From Peromyscus leucopus (lineage: Eukaryota > Chordata > Mammalia > Rodentia > Cricetidae), in contig NC_051079.1 of the NCBI RefSeq assembly GCF_004664715.2, positions 60,380,660 to 60,444,659 of the forward strand: a stretch of 64,000 bases of DNA. Direction: 5' to 3'. Of the stretch, positions 52,216 through 63,107 are shown one piece after another; the first letter of the stretch is position 1; each line of letters starts with the position of its first letter. Under the pieces are notes generated by a model. It did no database searches. It had not been told where the DNA came from and saw only the letters and a program-made list of their open reading frames with translations. The position numbers and the translations under genes were made by a program.

Positions 52216-54095
52216 AGGTGTGTTTTCCCCATAGAAACCTGGAAACTCAAGCAACGAATATCGTTTTCTTCCCTCAGCTCCCCTACCAATAGCAGCTATG
52301 TGTCCTCTCCTTCCAGTTACCCTCTCCAGGCCCATCGATCTGCTACATTTCTAGCATGAACTTTAGAAGGGAGAATAGTATAATATTGGTTTGTCAACTG
52401 CTGCCTTCCAGATACATTACACTGAATTATAAATCCCTAAATCTTTTTTTCCATAATTTTATATGCTTTGATGAATATAATGTAGTCTGAGCAGAAATAT
52501 TAATCATGCTAAGGTTAAATTTTATATCAATGATGTTAGTTTACATAAACCAGAGATATAACAGATTCCTTTTCATGTTGTGAATAGCAAAGTCTGCTGA
52601 ACCTAGAGATTTGTGCAGTATGAGTGAGAATGGGAATAAAATGTTGAGAATGAGCAGAACCAGGAAGAGGGAAAAGCATTGGCTGGCTATAGAGCTGTCT
52701 GTTCCCTGGGAATAGCAGACAATGTACATCATATTCCAAAATGATATTGGTTCCAAGCATCCCTCATGTTAATGAGAGTCCCATCTGCAAGACAGGAAAA
52801 AATGCCAGGAGTCACCAGGCGAAGGCAATATACCAGTCATATGGGTGGCAGCCTCAGAGTTTTGGGTGGTCCATTTAATTTGGAACAAGACCCCTGTCAA
52901 TGACTGGAACTAAAGGAGACAGCCCCCAGCTGCCAAATTACAGGGAATGTCAAGTGCTAGGCATGTTGACAAGACCCTAGTCAATTGGGCTGGAGTTCAA
53001 GGCAAGCCTCCAGATCCAGTAGGGAAACCAAGCACCAGGTTGAAATGAGATGAAACCCATCATAGAGACAGTCTTATCAAACTTCCCACAGCAGGCTAAG
53101 ACTGGGTGGACAGACAGCTGCTCACCACAGGGGAGCCAGGCTCGGTCACAGGGCTAATTCCCGACTTCACTGATATCTCTTCAGACCTCACATGTGACTT
53201 GATCAAAACTGGTACAAGTTGTCACAGAACTGAGGCTACAGTCTAAATACACTGCATTGTAGCTGGGTAGAACTACAGAAAGAAGGGAGCCCTTAATTTA
53301 TTAAAAGTTCAATTTTATCTGTTGCCAAATTTAACCCTCATTAGATGGAGTCCTTGGGATTTTGAATTGACCAGTTATCTACCTTTCTGGCCTGTGGACT
53401 TCATTATGAAACTGCCAGAGTTACTCTTGCTCTGTTCTCAGTGAATGCAAACTAAATAAAAGGTTCAGATCAGGTATTCAAATGCTCCGTTTTCATGGTG
53501 AGTGAGTTGCAGAGTCTGAACTGTGAGTTCCTTTCTGGGGGATCATAATGACCCAGTGGCTATCCTTGACATTTTTGCGGTGACATTGGCAGGGAAGATT
53601 CCCTCTATCCCAATCCTCACCTCCACGGAACAAGCTACTGAGACTCTGCATGTCGGTCACCAGGGTTCTTACCTTCGGAACTCTTCTAGGATCTTACCTG
53701 AAAAGCTATTCCTGAAAGTAGAACACACATTAATATGTATGCTACTGAATCATCACAGCTCTCTCCTCCTAATGAGAGACCTGGCAACGGGAGATAATAG
53801 GCCTGGAGACAGTGAGGAATCAGTGGTGAAAAGGATGTGGAGTAACACAAAAGGTGCTAGCATTTACCTTAAAAAGTGGTGCTGCTCTGAAGTGGTGATT
53901 CAAACCGACAGGATCAAGGGAATGAGGGCAAACTTGGGCTGTCTTACGGTGCTACTTTAAACGCAGCCACCACACCTTGGCATTTGGTAGGAATTTTAAA
54001 GGAAGGCTGCAAATGCACCAGATTACACTTGGGCTTTCACTAATTCTAGTTCTCAAGCAGTCTTCAAATATCAGCCTCAAACTAAAGCCACAGAA
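52216..54095. other. No supported gene; one unassigned 145-codon frame
   Basis: The frame at 53523-53960 (plus strand) reads like normal-composition protein but has no domain, signal peptide or homolog I can name, and no splice or promoter context. The whole interval lacks recognised repeats. Confidence 0.35.
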
Positions 54096-54316
54096 TAAGA
54101 GCTGGAAGGGGCCTCAGTACTTAAAGCACTGGCTATTTTTACAAAGGACACGAGTTCAATTCCCAGCATGCACATGGCAACTCACAACCCTCTGTAACTC
54201 TACTTCTGGAAGATCCACACCCCATTTCTGGCCTCTGTGGGCACTGCATGCATGTGGCACACAGACATACAGGAGGACAAAATACAGAGAATAGAAAAAA
54301 ATAAAATAAAATGAAA
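54096..54316 (+). repeat. B2 SINE, diverged
   Basis: 'gctggaaggggcctcagtacttaaagcactgg', 'gagttcaattcccagcatgcacatggcaactcacaaccctctgtaactctac', and an A-rich aataaaataaaat tail. Full length but old. Confidence 0.85.
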
Positions 54317-54354
54317 AGAACTTTAAACAATATTGCTTGTTCCTCACTTGAAAA

Positions 54355-54720
54355 TATTTTTATTATTATTTTTTTTAATTTATTTTACATGCCAACCAGT
54401 TTCCCCTCCCTCTTCTCCTTCTGTTCCCTCCTCCCACCTCCTTTCTAACCCCCCCACCCGACTCTTCAGAAAGGGGCAGGCCTCCCATGGGAGTCAACAA
54501 CACATGGCATGTCAATTTGAGGCAGGACTAAGCTCCTCCCTGCTGCATCAAAGCTGAATAAGGCATCCCACCATAGGAAATAGTTTACAAAAAGCCAGCT
54601 CATGTGCCAGGACAGATCCTGACCCCATTGCTAGGAGTCCCACAAACAGACCAAGCTACACATATCTGTCACCCATATGCAGAGAGCCTACCTAGGTCAG
54701 CCCCATGCCCTGCTCCTCTC
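54355..54720 (-). mobile_element. L1 3' UTR (subtype different from Lx copies nearby)
   Basis: Reverse: 'tttattttacatgccaaccagtttcccctccc', 'gcaggcctcccatgggagtcaacaac', 'ttgaggcaggactaagctcctccctgctgcatcaaagctgaataaggc', 'aaaaagccagctcatgtgccagg', 'tgtcacccatatgcagagagcc'. Confidence 0.8.
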
Positions 54721-54894
54721 CTTCCTCCTATCTCTCTTCTTCTATTGCACAAACTATTGTCACGACCCCCACACTGCCTCTTGGTCCACAGAATGGAGCT
54801 GAAGAACAGAACATTCTTCTGTCTTCCCTCTGCTCCAGTGTCCTCCAGGACCACCCCATTACATGCCGAATAAATTCTTAGGGATGTAATTCTT
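54721..54894. other. Not assigned
   Basis: Short interval between two L1 UTRs, pyrimidine-rich. Confidence 0.3.
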
Positions 54895-55335
54895 TTGGTG
54901 AGAACTTTATTTTTCATCCTTTTATCTCTCATTTATTGAAAATGGATTTTTCTCTCACTTATTATATTTTGGTCGAGAGTGTCCCTCCCTCTACTTCCTG
55001 CAGCTCCTCCCCACCTCCTCTTCCATCTAGATCCACACCCCTTCTGTCTGGATTCTGCCTGGATTAAACAGGCTTCTAAGGGATAGTAATAAAACTGAGT
55101 TAAAAAATAAAATAAAAAACGAAACTAACGTATTGGGCAAGGACAAAACTAACAAACAGAAGGAAAAGTGTCCAAGAAAAGGCACAAGAAACAGCTATAG
55201 ACACAGACTCACCCATTTGCACACTCAGGAATTCCATGAAAACACTAAACTAGAAGCCATAATATATATGCAAATGACCTGTGGAATACACATATACACA
55301 ATGTGTGTACATATATATATTTCATTCATTATACA

Positions 55336-55368
<33 letters not shown>

Positions 55369-56199
55369 TAAAATCAATGACTGACATGAGATTAAGAGAC
55401 AAGGAGCCTCCAAAGAAGCGCTGAGTTTGTTTTCTGTTGGCCATCTGCTGCTGGACATATAGCATATCCTTAAGAGTAGTTTGTTTCTCCAGAGAGACTT
55501 CATTGGAAAAAATTAAATATTCATTAGCAAGTAAGTGCTCATCAATTGGAGACAGCTTCTGGGCTAGGGAAGGGGGCATGTGTTCACTTTCCTCTCAGTT
55601 CTAGGACCCATCAGGTGAAGACCTGTGCAGGCCTTGTGCATGTTGCCTTGTATCTGTGAGTTCTATGTGCCCACTCTGTTGCTTTAGAGGGCTTTGTTTT
55701 CTTGATGCTCTTCATTTCCTCTGGCTCTTACATTCTTTCCATCTCCTCTTCCTCAGGATTCCCTGAGCCTATGGGGATAGATTTGGTGGAAATATACCAT
55801 TCAAGGCTAAGTGTTCGAAGGCTTCTCACTTTCTGCAGATTGTCTAGCTGTGGATCTCTGTGTTTGTTCTTATATGTTGCAAGAGGAAGCTGCTCTCTGA
55901 TGATGACTGAGCAAGGCACTAATCTGTATAGTAGAATATCATTAGGATTCATTGTACTGCTCAGTTCTTTAATAGAGCAATAAGTAGTACTTGGTTTTAC
56001 CATAAGTCCCTCAGTTATCTAGTTTCAGGCTCTTGATCACCCAAGCAGTATTGGTGATGGATTCCATCTGGTGGAGTTGGCCTTAAGTCAAATCAGATGT
56101 TGGTTGATTGCTCCCACAAGCTTTGTGCTACCATTGCACTAGCATATCTTTCAGGTAGGACACCAGTGTAGGTCAAAGGGCTTGTGGTTGGGTTGACAA
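54895..56199 (-). mobile_element. Lx-type L1 3' UTR
   Basis: Nearly full-length reversed Lx 3' UTR: 'ttatctctcatttattgaaaatgg', 'aaacagaaggaaaagtgtccaag', 'gcgctgagtttgttttctgttggccatctgctgctgg', 'gaggaagctgctctctgatgatgactgagcaaggcac', 'gtaggacaccagtgtaggtcaaagggcttgtggttgg'. It contains a (TA)n tract at about 55285-55372. At 56200 it meets an oppositely oriented L1. Confidence 0.88.
55285..55372. repeat. (TA)n-rich tract within the L1
   Basis: TA/TATG units in two blocks, 55310-55320 and 55333-55365. Confidence 0.9.
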
Positions 56200-57270
56200 C
56201 TCATACTGATAAAGATGAGGAATAAGGGGAACACTCATCCATTGTTGATGGGAGTGCAAATTTATACAGCCACTATGGAAATCAGTGTGGCAGTTCCTTG
56301 GGAAGTTGGGAAATTATCTACCTCAAGATACAGCTATACCACTCTTTGGCATATACCCCAAGGATGCTTCATCCTACCAGAGAGACATTTGCTCATACAT
56401 GCTAATTGCTACTCTATTCACAATAGCCAGAAATTATAAACATCCTAAATGTACATCAATAGATAAATGCATAAAGAAAATGTGCTACATTTACAGAATG
56501 GAATATTACTCAGCTTTTACAAAATGAAATCATGAAGTACACAGGCAAATGAATGGAACTAAAAGAAGAGGCATCCTGAGTTAACTCAGACCTAGAAAGA
56601 CAAATATGGTATGTATTCTTTTATATATGGATATCAGATGTTAAGTCAACGATAACCAATCTAACAATCCATAGACCCACGGAGGTTAGATATAGATTAA
56701 AGGATTAAGGGGTGGCAGTTAGATCTTCCTAGGAAAGGGAAATTGGATAGATAGTTATGGATGAGTGGGGGGACTTAAACAGTAGGATCAAGTGGGGAAG
56801 TGGGGGAAGAAGAGTATAAGGGAGGGATTATGAGGAGAGACGGCTACAACTAAAGGTCATTTGATGGGTACTATGGAATCCTAATACAATAGAAAAATCC
56901 TAAAATTTATACATATGTGAAGGCAATCAAAATAAAATCACCAAATAATGGGGGAAAGAGCCCCAGCTGAACATCTCTTGTCACCAAATGAAGCTTCCAG
57001 TACCAGGTTTGGATTGTTGGCCGAAGGGGTCTCATGGAAAATTCCAAATAATCCAGGCTGTGGCCAAGACTTTATATAGGTTTCTATCCAAAAACCAATG
57101 GCAAGGCCCTATTGTTGAAGAAGGATTCTACACAAATCATTGAACATGGAGAAGTCAAGCTGGTGCCCACAATAAACCTTCACCTTTAAGTGCCAGTGTC
57201 TTTGGTATAGGAAGGTACTCTGCATGCTACCAATTCTTTGGTTACTACTGGCTCCTCTAGCCTCTTTTTT
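56200..57270 (+). mobile_element. L1 ORF2 3' end with 3' UTR
   Basis: ORF2 C-terminal segment (56215-56590: 'gatgggagtgcaaatttatacagcc', 'cagctataccactctttggcatatac', 'gaatattactcagc', 'ctcagacctagaaagacaaatatggtatgtattc'), then the 3' UTR ('ggttagatatagattaaaggattaagg', 'actatggaatcctaatacaatagaaa', 'accatctcttgtcacc'-like 56968, 'cttccagtaccagg', 'aataatccaggctgtggccaagac'). Frames are broken. The 3' border is uncertain. Confidence 0.85.
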
Positions 57271-57719
57271 TAAGTGCCTCACAGTTTCCACTGTGGCAAT
57301 TTCACACTTCCTGTACTTTTTACCCACAGAATGTTAAGTCTTATGTTCTGAAACTTATCAGAGCATCTAAACAGCAGCTAAGGACTACAAGATAATAAAG
57401 AAATCAGGAAAATCATAGCAGAATAGGCCAGTTTCTCGGTTCAAGTTTATGTGTAACTTCTCTTCTTGATTAAAGATTGGTTTGACTGGAAATAAATAAA
57501 TATTCAGAGGCAGTAGATTCTCAAGTATTATTAAGTATGACTGCACATCCACAGAATACTTAATGAAACAGGTACTATGATATGTTTGTATAATTATCAA
57601 CACATAATTGTGTTCTATATTTTACATCTTTAAATACTCTTAAACACTATAAGAAAAAACAAAAATTATACATTCTAACAATCATGTGTCATTTTTTAAC
57701 TACATCTCAATCACTCAAT
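57271..57719. other. No recognised feature
   Basis: A/T-rich; nothing supported. Confidence 0.4.
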
Positions 57720-57970
57720 TTTACCAATAAAGACTCAGGACCAGATGCCAGGGTGAAAGCCTGCTAGCTCAGAGAAGGAGAGATACTACCAAGCTGACCT
57801 TCCTCCTCAGCTGACCTCCAAGAAAAGCTCCCTCTCTCCTCTGCTATCTCAAACAAGATTCCTGCAACTCAATGTCCCTTCCTTCTATTTCATGTGGGTA
57901 TCTCTCTCCTGTCCTCCTGACTCCTTTTACTCTCTGTGGCTTTTTCATGTTCACTTCCTGTCAACTGGTT

Positions 57971-57986
57971 GCTTGCTCCCCCTCTT
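57971..57986. repeat. Target-site duplication, left copy (twin-primed L1)
   Basis: gcttgctccccctctt; exact match at 58571-58586. Confidence 0.95.
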
Positions 57987-58390
57987 TTTTTTAAATTTAT
58001 TTTAATTTTATTTTACAATATAATTTAATTCTACGTATCAGCCACGGATTCCCTTCTTCTCCCCGCTCCCGTGCCCCTCCCCTTCCTCCCAGCCCACCCC
58101 CCCATTCCCATCTCCTCCAGAGCAAAGACACCCCCCCAGGATTGAGATCAACCTGGTAGACTCAGTCCAGGCAGGTCCAGTCCCCTCCTCCCAGACTGAG
58201 CCAAGCATCCCTGCATAAGCCCCAGGTTTCAAACAGCCAACTCATGCACTGAGCACAGGACCCGGTCCCACTGCCTGGATGCCTCCCAAACAGATCAAGT
58301 CATTCAACTGTCTCACCTATTCAGAGGGCCTGATGCAGTTGGGGGCCCCTCAGCCATTGGTTCATAGTTCATGTGTTTCCATTCGTTTGA
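57987..58390 (-). mobile_element. L1 3' UTR, 3' half of a twin-primed insertion
   Basis: Reverse L1 3' UTR with a T-rich tail next to the left duplication, the C-rich block (58048-58140; G-rich on the L1 sense strand) and 'caggcaggtccagtcccctcctcccagactgagccaagc'. Same subfamily as 27906-28545 but ends earlier, at 'tgtttccattcgtttg'. Confidence 0.93.
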
Positions 58391-58570
58391 CCCTAATTGT
58401 CGAGCTAGAAACCCCATCCAACGACTAACGGATCTGGATGCAGAGATCCACGGCTAGGCCCCGGGTGGAGCTCCGGGTGGAGCTCCGGGAGTCCAATTGG
58501 CTAGAAAGAGGAGGGTTTATATGAGCGAGAATTGTTGAGACCAAAGTTGGATAAAGCCCAGGGACAAATA
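58391..58570 (+). mobile_element. L1 3' UTR, inverted 5' half of the same insertion
   Basis: The reverse complement of this piece continues the 3' UTR exactly where the minus-strand half stops (compare 28355-28530, where the same sequence is uninverted). It holds a local tandem duplication cgggtggagctc (58464-58488). The right border abuts the duplication at 58571. Confidence 0.93.
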
Positions 58571-58586
58571 GCTTGCTCCCCCTCTT
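58571..58586. repeat. Target-site duplication, right copy (twin-primed L1)
   Basis: gcttgctccccctctt. Confidence 0.95.
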
Positions 58587-58684
58587 GACCTATGGTTGAC
58601 TTTATTTAATCCTGTTTACAATAAGCAAAAAGGTCTTAGATTAAAAATGTGTGCTAGGGCTGAGCCACACCACAACTAGAAATG

Positions 58685-58705
58685 TGGTTGTTGTTGTTGT
58701 TGTTT
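58685..58705. repeat. (TTG)n microsatellite
   Basis: About six ttg units. Confidence 0.9.
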
Positions 58706-59734
58706 TCAAGTAAACAACACAATCTTGCAATCTTGGGATTCATGGTGTGATCAAATATTCTGCAACAATCATCTCTAGATTAATTGAGTGGTCCTCGATA
58801 ATATTCAAAAAGACTAACTCGGGAGCAGGAGTTTGGGAGGAAGAGCCTCTCAAAGGATCAAGTGAAAGGCTCTCTCTGGAGGATCCTTACAGGAACTACC
58901 TTGGCTCCCTGAATTTTCAATGTTTTTCAAGATGATTTTGTTTTGGGGTGACTGAGTAAATATTTCCACCCTGTACTCAGGTGTATTTACCAAGTTCATG
59001 ATGTGCAAAATAAGAAGGGCATTTTGTTTTCATTTATAAGAATGGGCCTGGGATCCCTTCATTTTTAAAAAATCTTTCAGATAACTTAGGCTACTAGTAT
59101 AAGAACCACTATTTGGAAACCATCCTTCATGACACATCATAATTTACTTTACAATCTGCATCTTATTTTCTGTTAATGGATTTGGAAAATGTGAAGTTCT
59201 GGTAAAGCAAAAATGAATTATACTAATAATCATGATTACGATTATAGCTTTTGTAGCCTTTGGGCTGAAGCTGAGGAGGCTGCAATCACCTGAACCAACC
59301 GTCCCATTGTTTTTCACCACAGACTATTGGACTCTGAACCACTTTGTGTAAGCACAGCCTTTCCAGGCAAGAATAAACCCATGTTGTTACAAGGATGTCT
59401 TAGGAGATACAGATCTTCACAGAGATGTGCCAGCTTTCTTGGCATCTTAATTAACTGTCCTCAGTTCTTAGGGAGCATTTCTCTATAAAAATATCAAAGC
59501 AGCAGAAACATCGGTTCACAGTTTCTTCACTGATGTTGTTGGCATTGCCAGTCAGTGGATCAGTATACAGTCCTCTAAGCTGTGAAGGTCAAAGCGAAGT
59601 CATAGCTGGAACCTTTGCATGCCCACACTGACCAACCTATCTTGCACCTTTCCTTATAGTATATATTCTTGGTATCATTTACTTCATCAACTAGTGTGGC
59701 ATTATTCATTCAACCTTCATAGAAAGCAATTTTG
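58706..59734. other. No gene; repeat-poor
   Basis: About 59380-59620 is locally complex and repeat-free and might be conserved; nothing else supported. Confidence 0.35.
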
Positions 59735-60115
59735 TAATAATTTATATCTATCAAGAAGTTTAAAATGATTCATAAACTTGAGTAGGCAGTTCTATTTTTA
59801 AGTATCTATCATAAGGAAATAATCAAGATTTTTAATGAGCAAAGGACAATTATTACCACAATCATTTATATAACCTCTGATTATATAAAAGGATATGTGA
59901 TGTTTATGTAAAAGGGTATTTATTGCAACATTATTTATAATACTCCTGAATTTAGAAACACCTTAAATATTCAAGCACTGGTGAGTTGTTACATAAAGTC
60001 TTAACAGAAACTGGGGAAATGAAGGCATTAAAATGTATGCTTTTGATTTATGAAGCAGAAGGGGGAAATAGTCACACTAAAATTTAAGGCATATAAACTT
60101 CGTTTGTAAAAAATT
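59735..60115 (+). mobile_element. Ancient L1 (L1M-like) ORF2 3' end
   Basis: 'ggcagttctatttttaagtatctatcataaggaaataatcaag', 'gggtatttattgcaacattatttataatactcctgaatttagaaacaccttaaatattcaa' follow the decayed L1 ORF2 C-terminal segment. Confidence 0.7.
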
Positions 60116-60124
60116 ATTTGTAAG

Positions 60125-60305
60125 GGCTGGAGGGATGGCTCTTTAGTTAAAAGCACTCTTCCAAAGGACCCAGGTTCAATTCCCAGCACCCACATGGATG
60201 CTCACAGTTGTCTATAACTCTAGGGAACCTGACACCCTCACATAGACCTGCCTTCAAGGAAATCGCCAATGCACATAAAAATAAATAACTAAATCATTTT
60301 AAAGG
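60125..60305 (+). repeat. B2 SINE
   Basis: 'gggctggagggatggctctttagttaaaagcac', 'ccaggttcaattcccagcacccacatggatgctcacagttgtctataactc', and an aataaataa tail leading into a GT microsatellite. Confidence 0.92.
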
Positions 60306-60344
60306 TGTGTCTGTGTCTGTGTGCGTGTGTGCGTGTGTGCGTGT

Positions 60345-60387
<43 letters not shown>
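60306..60387. repeat. (GT)n microsatellite
   Basis: gtgtct/gtgc interruptions at the 5' end, then about 20 clean GT units; grown from the B2 tail. Confidence 0.96.
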
Positions 60388-60390
<3 letters not shown>

Positions 60391-61239
60391 AAAGGATTTG
60401 AGGGAATATGTGCAAAACTGGATAGTCTGGGAGATAGAATTAGACTAATTTTATTTTCTCATTTTCTTTTTATCAAACTTTCTATAACACACAACATTTA
60501 GTTTTTATCGAAGTAATAGGTGAACACAATAAAAAAAAAAGGAAAAACTGTCCCATGAATTAATCTACCCCTTTCCCCAATCTTATGCTTTTGTTACCTT
60601 AAAATACCTCTTATAGTTACCTTATTAATGTTAAGAAATTTTTGTATCATACAAAATATTTATTGTCAATTGTAAACACTCTCTTTGCCTCGTTGTTACA
60701 GGTGTCAGTTTAGATCTATTACATAATAAGCCCACTCGTTCTCTGTAAAATGTATTTTCAATGAACGTTATAAAATGTTTATACTACTATGACAGTTTTT
60801 ATTTACTACAGTCAAGTAGGATGTCATCAATGTGTTCCTTCTTATTTAACTTTTTCTCTTATAACTGTAAGTTCCCTCCTTGTCATTTTTCTTTGTGTTT
60901 CCCTGCTTCCAGTTCTTTTGTATAATAGTGACTTCAGCTTCCTAGCGGATGTTGTATCAAGGTTTTCTGTCAGCCCCGCTTATGTGGGAAGTGTCATCCC
61001 CAGCAGCACTTTACCTCTCCTTCAATCTGGAGACTGGTATCCAAGCTTGCCTGGCGCTATCATCATCATGAGACTGTTGCACCAATCCTACATTGCTTAC
61101 ATACTCTTTACATGAAATATTTTGTTTGTTGAAACACTTCTCTCAAATGACAGATTTAGGAGAGAGAAGTGAACCTGGATCTTCAAGACATCTTTATACT
61201 TTTATAATTAACATGTTTGTTGAATTTATTATTAATATT
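60388..61239. other. No recognised feature
   Basis: A 108-codon frame (60789-61115) is hydrophobic and Ser-rich with no recognised family; left unassigned. Confidence 0.4.
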
Positions 61240-61650
61240 ATTATTATTATAGCTATCAGGTATAATATTTAATTTGTTTCCCTGACAGGATAATAAAAAT
61301 GCCGCTCTTGTATTTTTATTAAATGTACTTCTTTAGCTATATTAAAGGTTATGTTTGACAACTCCAATAGGTAGGTCACTTTTGGCTCTGTTTCTATTGT
61401 CTGTGTCTTCTCTTACAGCTGTTTTTGATATGCCTGATACTTACTGATTGAATTCTATTTGTGTACGGAAATTTAGAGAGGCTGTGAATATAGATGTCTC
61501 TCTCTCTCTCTCTCTGATAGATTCACTCTGTCTTTTGCAAGTAGAAAGGAAGTATATCATCTGAAATTAATTTTGCTTTTAGCTTGAGGCTGATTTGTAC
61601 TTTATAATGTTTGGCCTACTTCAGAGTTTCTCCTTATTCCAAAAACTGCA
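61240..61650 (-). mobile_element. Possible ancient L1 3' UTR
   Basis: 'cagctgtttttgatatgcctgatacttactgattgaattctatttg' and 'tttagagaggctgtgaatatagatgtc' have the texture of reversed ancient L1 UTR. A (TC)n tract lies at 61497-61516. Confidence 0.35.
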
Positions 61651-62280
61651 TCCATGAGGCAATCTGGCTAGTTTTCTTGGGCTCTTGGATTTTCTAAATT
61701 TTAAAGTTTTAAATCTTCCAGCATAAAAAAAATGCTGAGAAGTCCATGCTAACTGGCTTTTTAGCTATTTAGTCACATCTACTAGACAAGAATATGTCAC
61801 CCTGGATGCAAATGATAGACTTAAGTAGAATTTAAAATATGAGCTTTGTATAGGACTACCAGATAATGAGGAGTATATTCTAAATAGTGGAGGCAACATG
61901 AGCTAACTAGAGAGATCAACATGATAGTAGCGGTTTCCATGGGTGGTAACTAAACAATCCAAATGGAAGTGCTTGTTTACAGGAATACCAGCAAAAGAAT
62001 TCTAGATGGATTAATTGACACCAGCCACTAAATGGTTTTGAAATAGTAGAAGCATGTGTAAATGGTGTTTGGAAGGTAGTAGGAAATCATTAAGGTTCTA
62101 AATGTTTGTAAGAGAACAAGGAAGCACCATTTTGAAAAGATACTTTCAATAAAACTGAAAAAAACTATTAGGCATTGAAAAGATGATTTTTGAGTATATG
62201 TGGGTGTGGTGTATGCGTGGGTATGCATTCTTGTATGGGTGTGCCTGCCTTTTAGCATGTGCGTGGGCCCACTAATGTGC

Positions 62281-62282
<2 letters not shown>
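61651..62282. other. No recognised feature
   Basis: Nothing supported. Confidence 0.4.

Positions 62283-62320
<38 letters not shown>
62283..62320. repeat. (GT)n microsatellite
   Basis: About 18 clean GT units next to the B4 SINE. Confidence 0.97.
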
Positions 62321-62323
<3 letters not shown>

Positions 62324-62577
62324 CCAGAGGTTAATACTGTATACAATCCTCAGTTGCTCTCCACTTTATCTACTGAAGCAAGGTCTTTTCCTGGACTCAG
62401 AGCTCAGGACTTGGACTAATTTAGCTAGTTAACTTGCCTCAGGGACGCCTTGTAGCCCAGGGAATACAGGCAGACTGTCACACTCACCTACCATTTACAT
62501 GATTGCCGGGATCCAAACTCTGATCTTCCTACTTGTACAGCAAGCCCTTTACTCAATGAGCCATCTCCTCATCCCTA
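62321..62577 (-). repeat. B4-family SINE
   Basis: Reversed: 'gaccagaggttaatactgtatacaatcctcagttgctctccac', 'gccttgtagcccagggaatacagg', 'gccgggatccaaactctgatcttcc', 'caagccctttactcaatgagccatctcc' (the ID-like head). Confidence 0.8.
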
Positions 62578-62910
62578 CCCCCAGCACTCCTCAGATGATT
62601 ATTAAGGCAGTGAACAAAAGATCAGACAATTTTGGACCAGAGATAAAAGGCAAATGCATAGTTTGAGAAATGTTACATCATATACAGTTAGCTAAAATTC
62701 ATAGAACCCAAAGAAAGTAATGTGCTGAAAGTTAAGAACAACAATTATTTCTTATGACTTTCCTACAAGAATGTGTCCACAGCCTAACATCATTGTCCTT
62801 AGCAGTTTAGTTTTGTTTCTCTCATACTTACACCACTAACAAGTACTTCTTCTGGGCAGGTTCTACAAGAGAGTGTTAATAATAGAATTTCTTTATATGT
62901 TTTTTTAATG
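62578..62910. other. No recognised feature
   Basis: Nothing supported. Confidence 0.4.
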
Positions 62911-62925
62911 AAAAGATACCAACCA
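62911..62925. repeat. Target-site duplication, left copy (B1)
   Basis: aaaagataccaacca; exact repeat at 63093-63107. Confidence 0.95.
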
Positions 62926-63092
62926 TAGCCGGGCGGTGGTGGCGCACGCCTTTAATCCCAGCACTTGGGAGGCAGAGCCAGGCGGATCTCTGTAAGTTCG
63001 AGGCCAGCCTGGGCTACCAAGTGAGTTCCAGGAAAGGTGCAAAGCTATGCAGAGAAACCCTGTCTTGAAAAACAAAAAAAAAAAAAAAAAAA
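62926..63092 (+). repeat. B1 SINE, young
   Basis: Near-intact: 'agccgggcggtggtggcgcacgcctttaatcccagcacttgggaggcagagcc', 'aagttcgaggccagcctgggctacc', 'gcagagaaaccctgtcttg', A tail. CpG sites in the promoter region (internal A and B boxes) are largely preserved. Confidence 0.96.
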
Positions 63093-63107
63093 AAAAGATA
63101 CCAACCA
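63093..63107. repeat. Target-site duplication, right copy (B1)
   Basis: aaaagataccaacca. Confidence 0.95.

Larger units (their letters stand above)
57720..58690. mobile_element. Possible LTR fragment, split by an L1 insertion
   Basis: 'caataaagactcaggaccagatgccagggtgaaagcctgctagctcagag' (57725 on) and, after the L1, 'gactttatttaatcctgtttacaataagc... ttagattaaaaatgtgtgctagggctgagccaca' resemble parts of a rodent class II LTR with a captured SINE word (attaaa.gtgtgtgc). Orientation and family uncertain. Confidence 0.35.

Noticed and set aside
53523..53960. 145-codon open frame as a real gene
   Set aside because: No domain, signal, splice or promoter context, and the composition is compatible with chance. 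It would need homology or expression to be called.
55133..55503. Frames rich in Ile-Tyr repeats
   Set aside because: Translations of the TA tract inside an L1 3' UTR.
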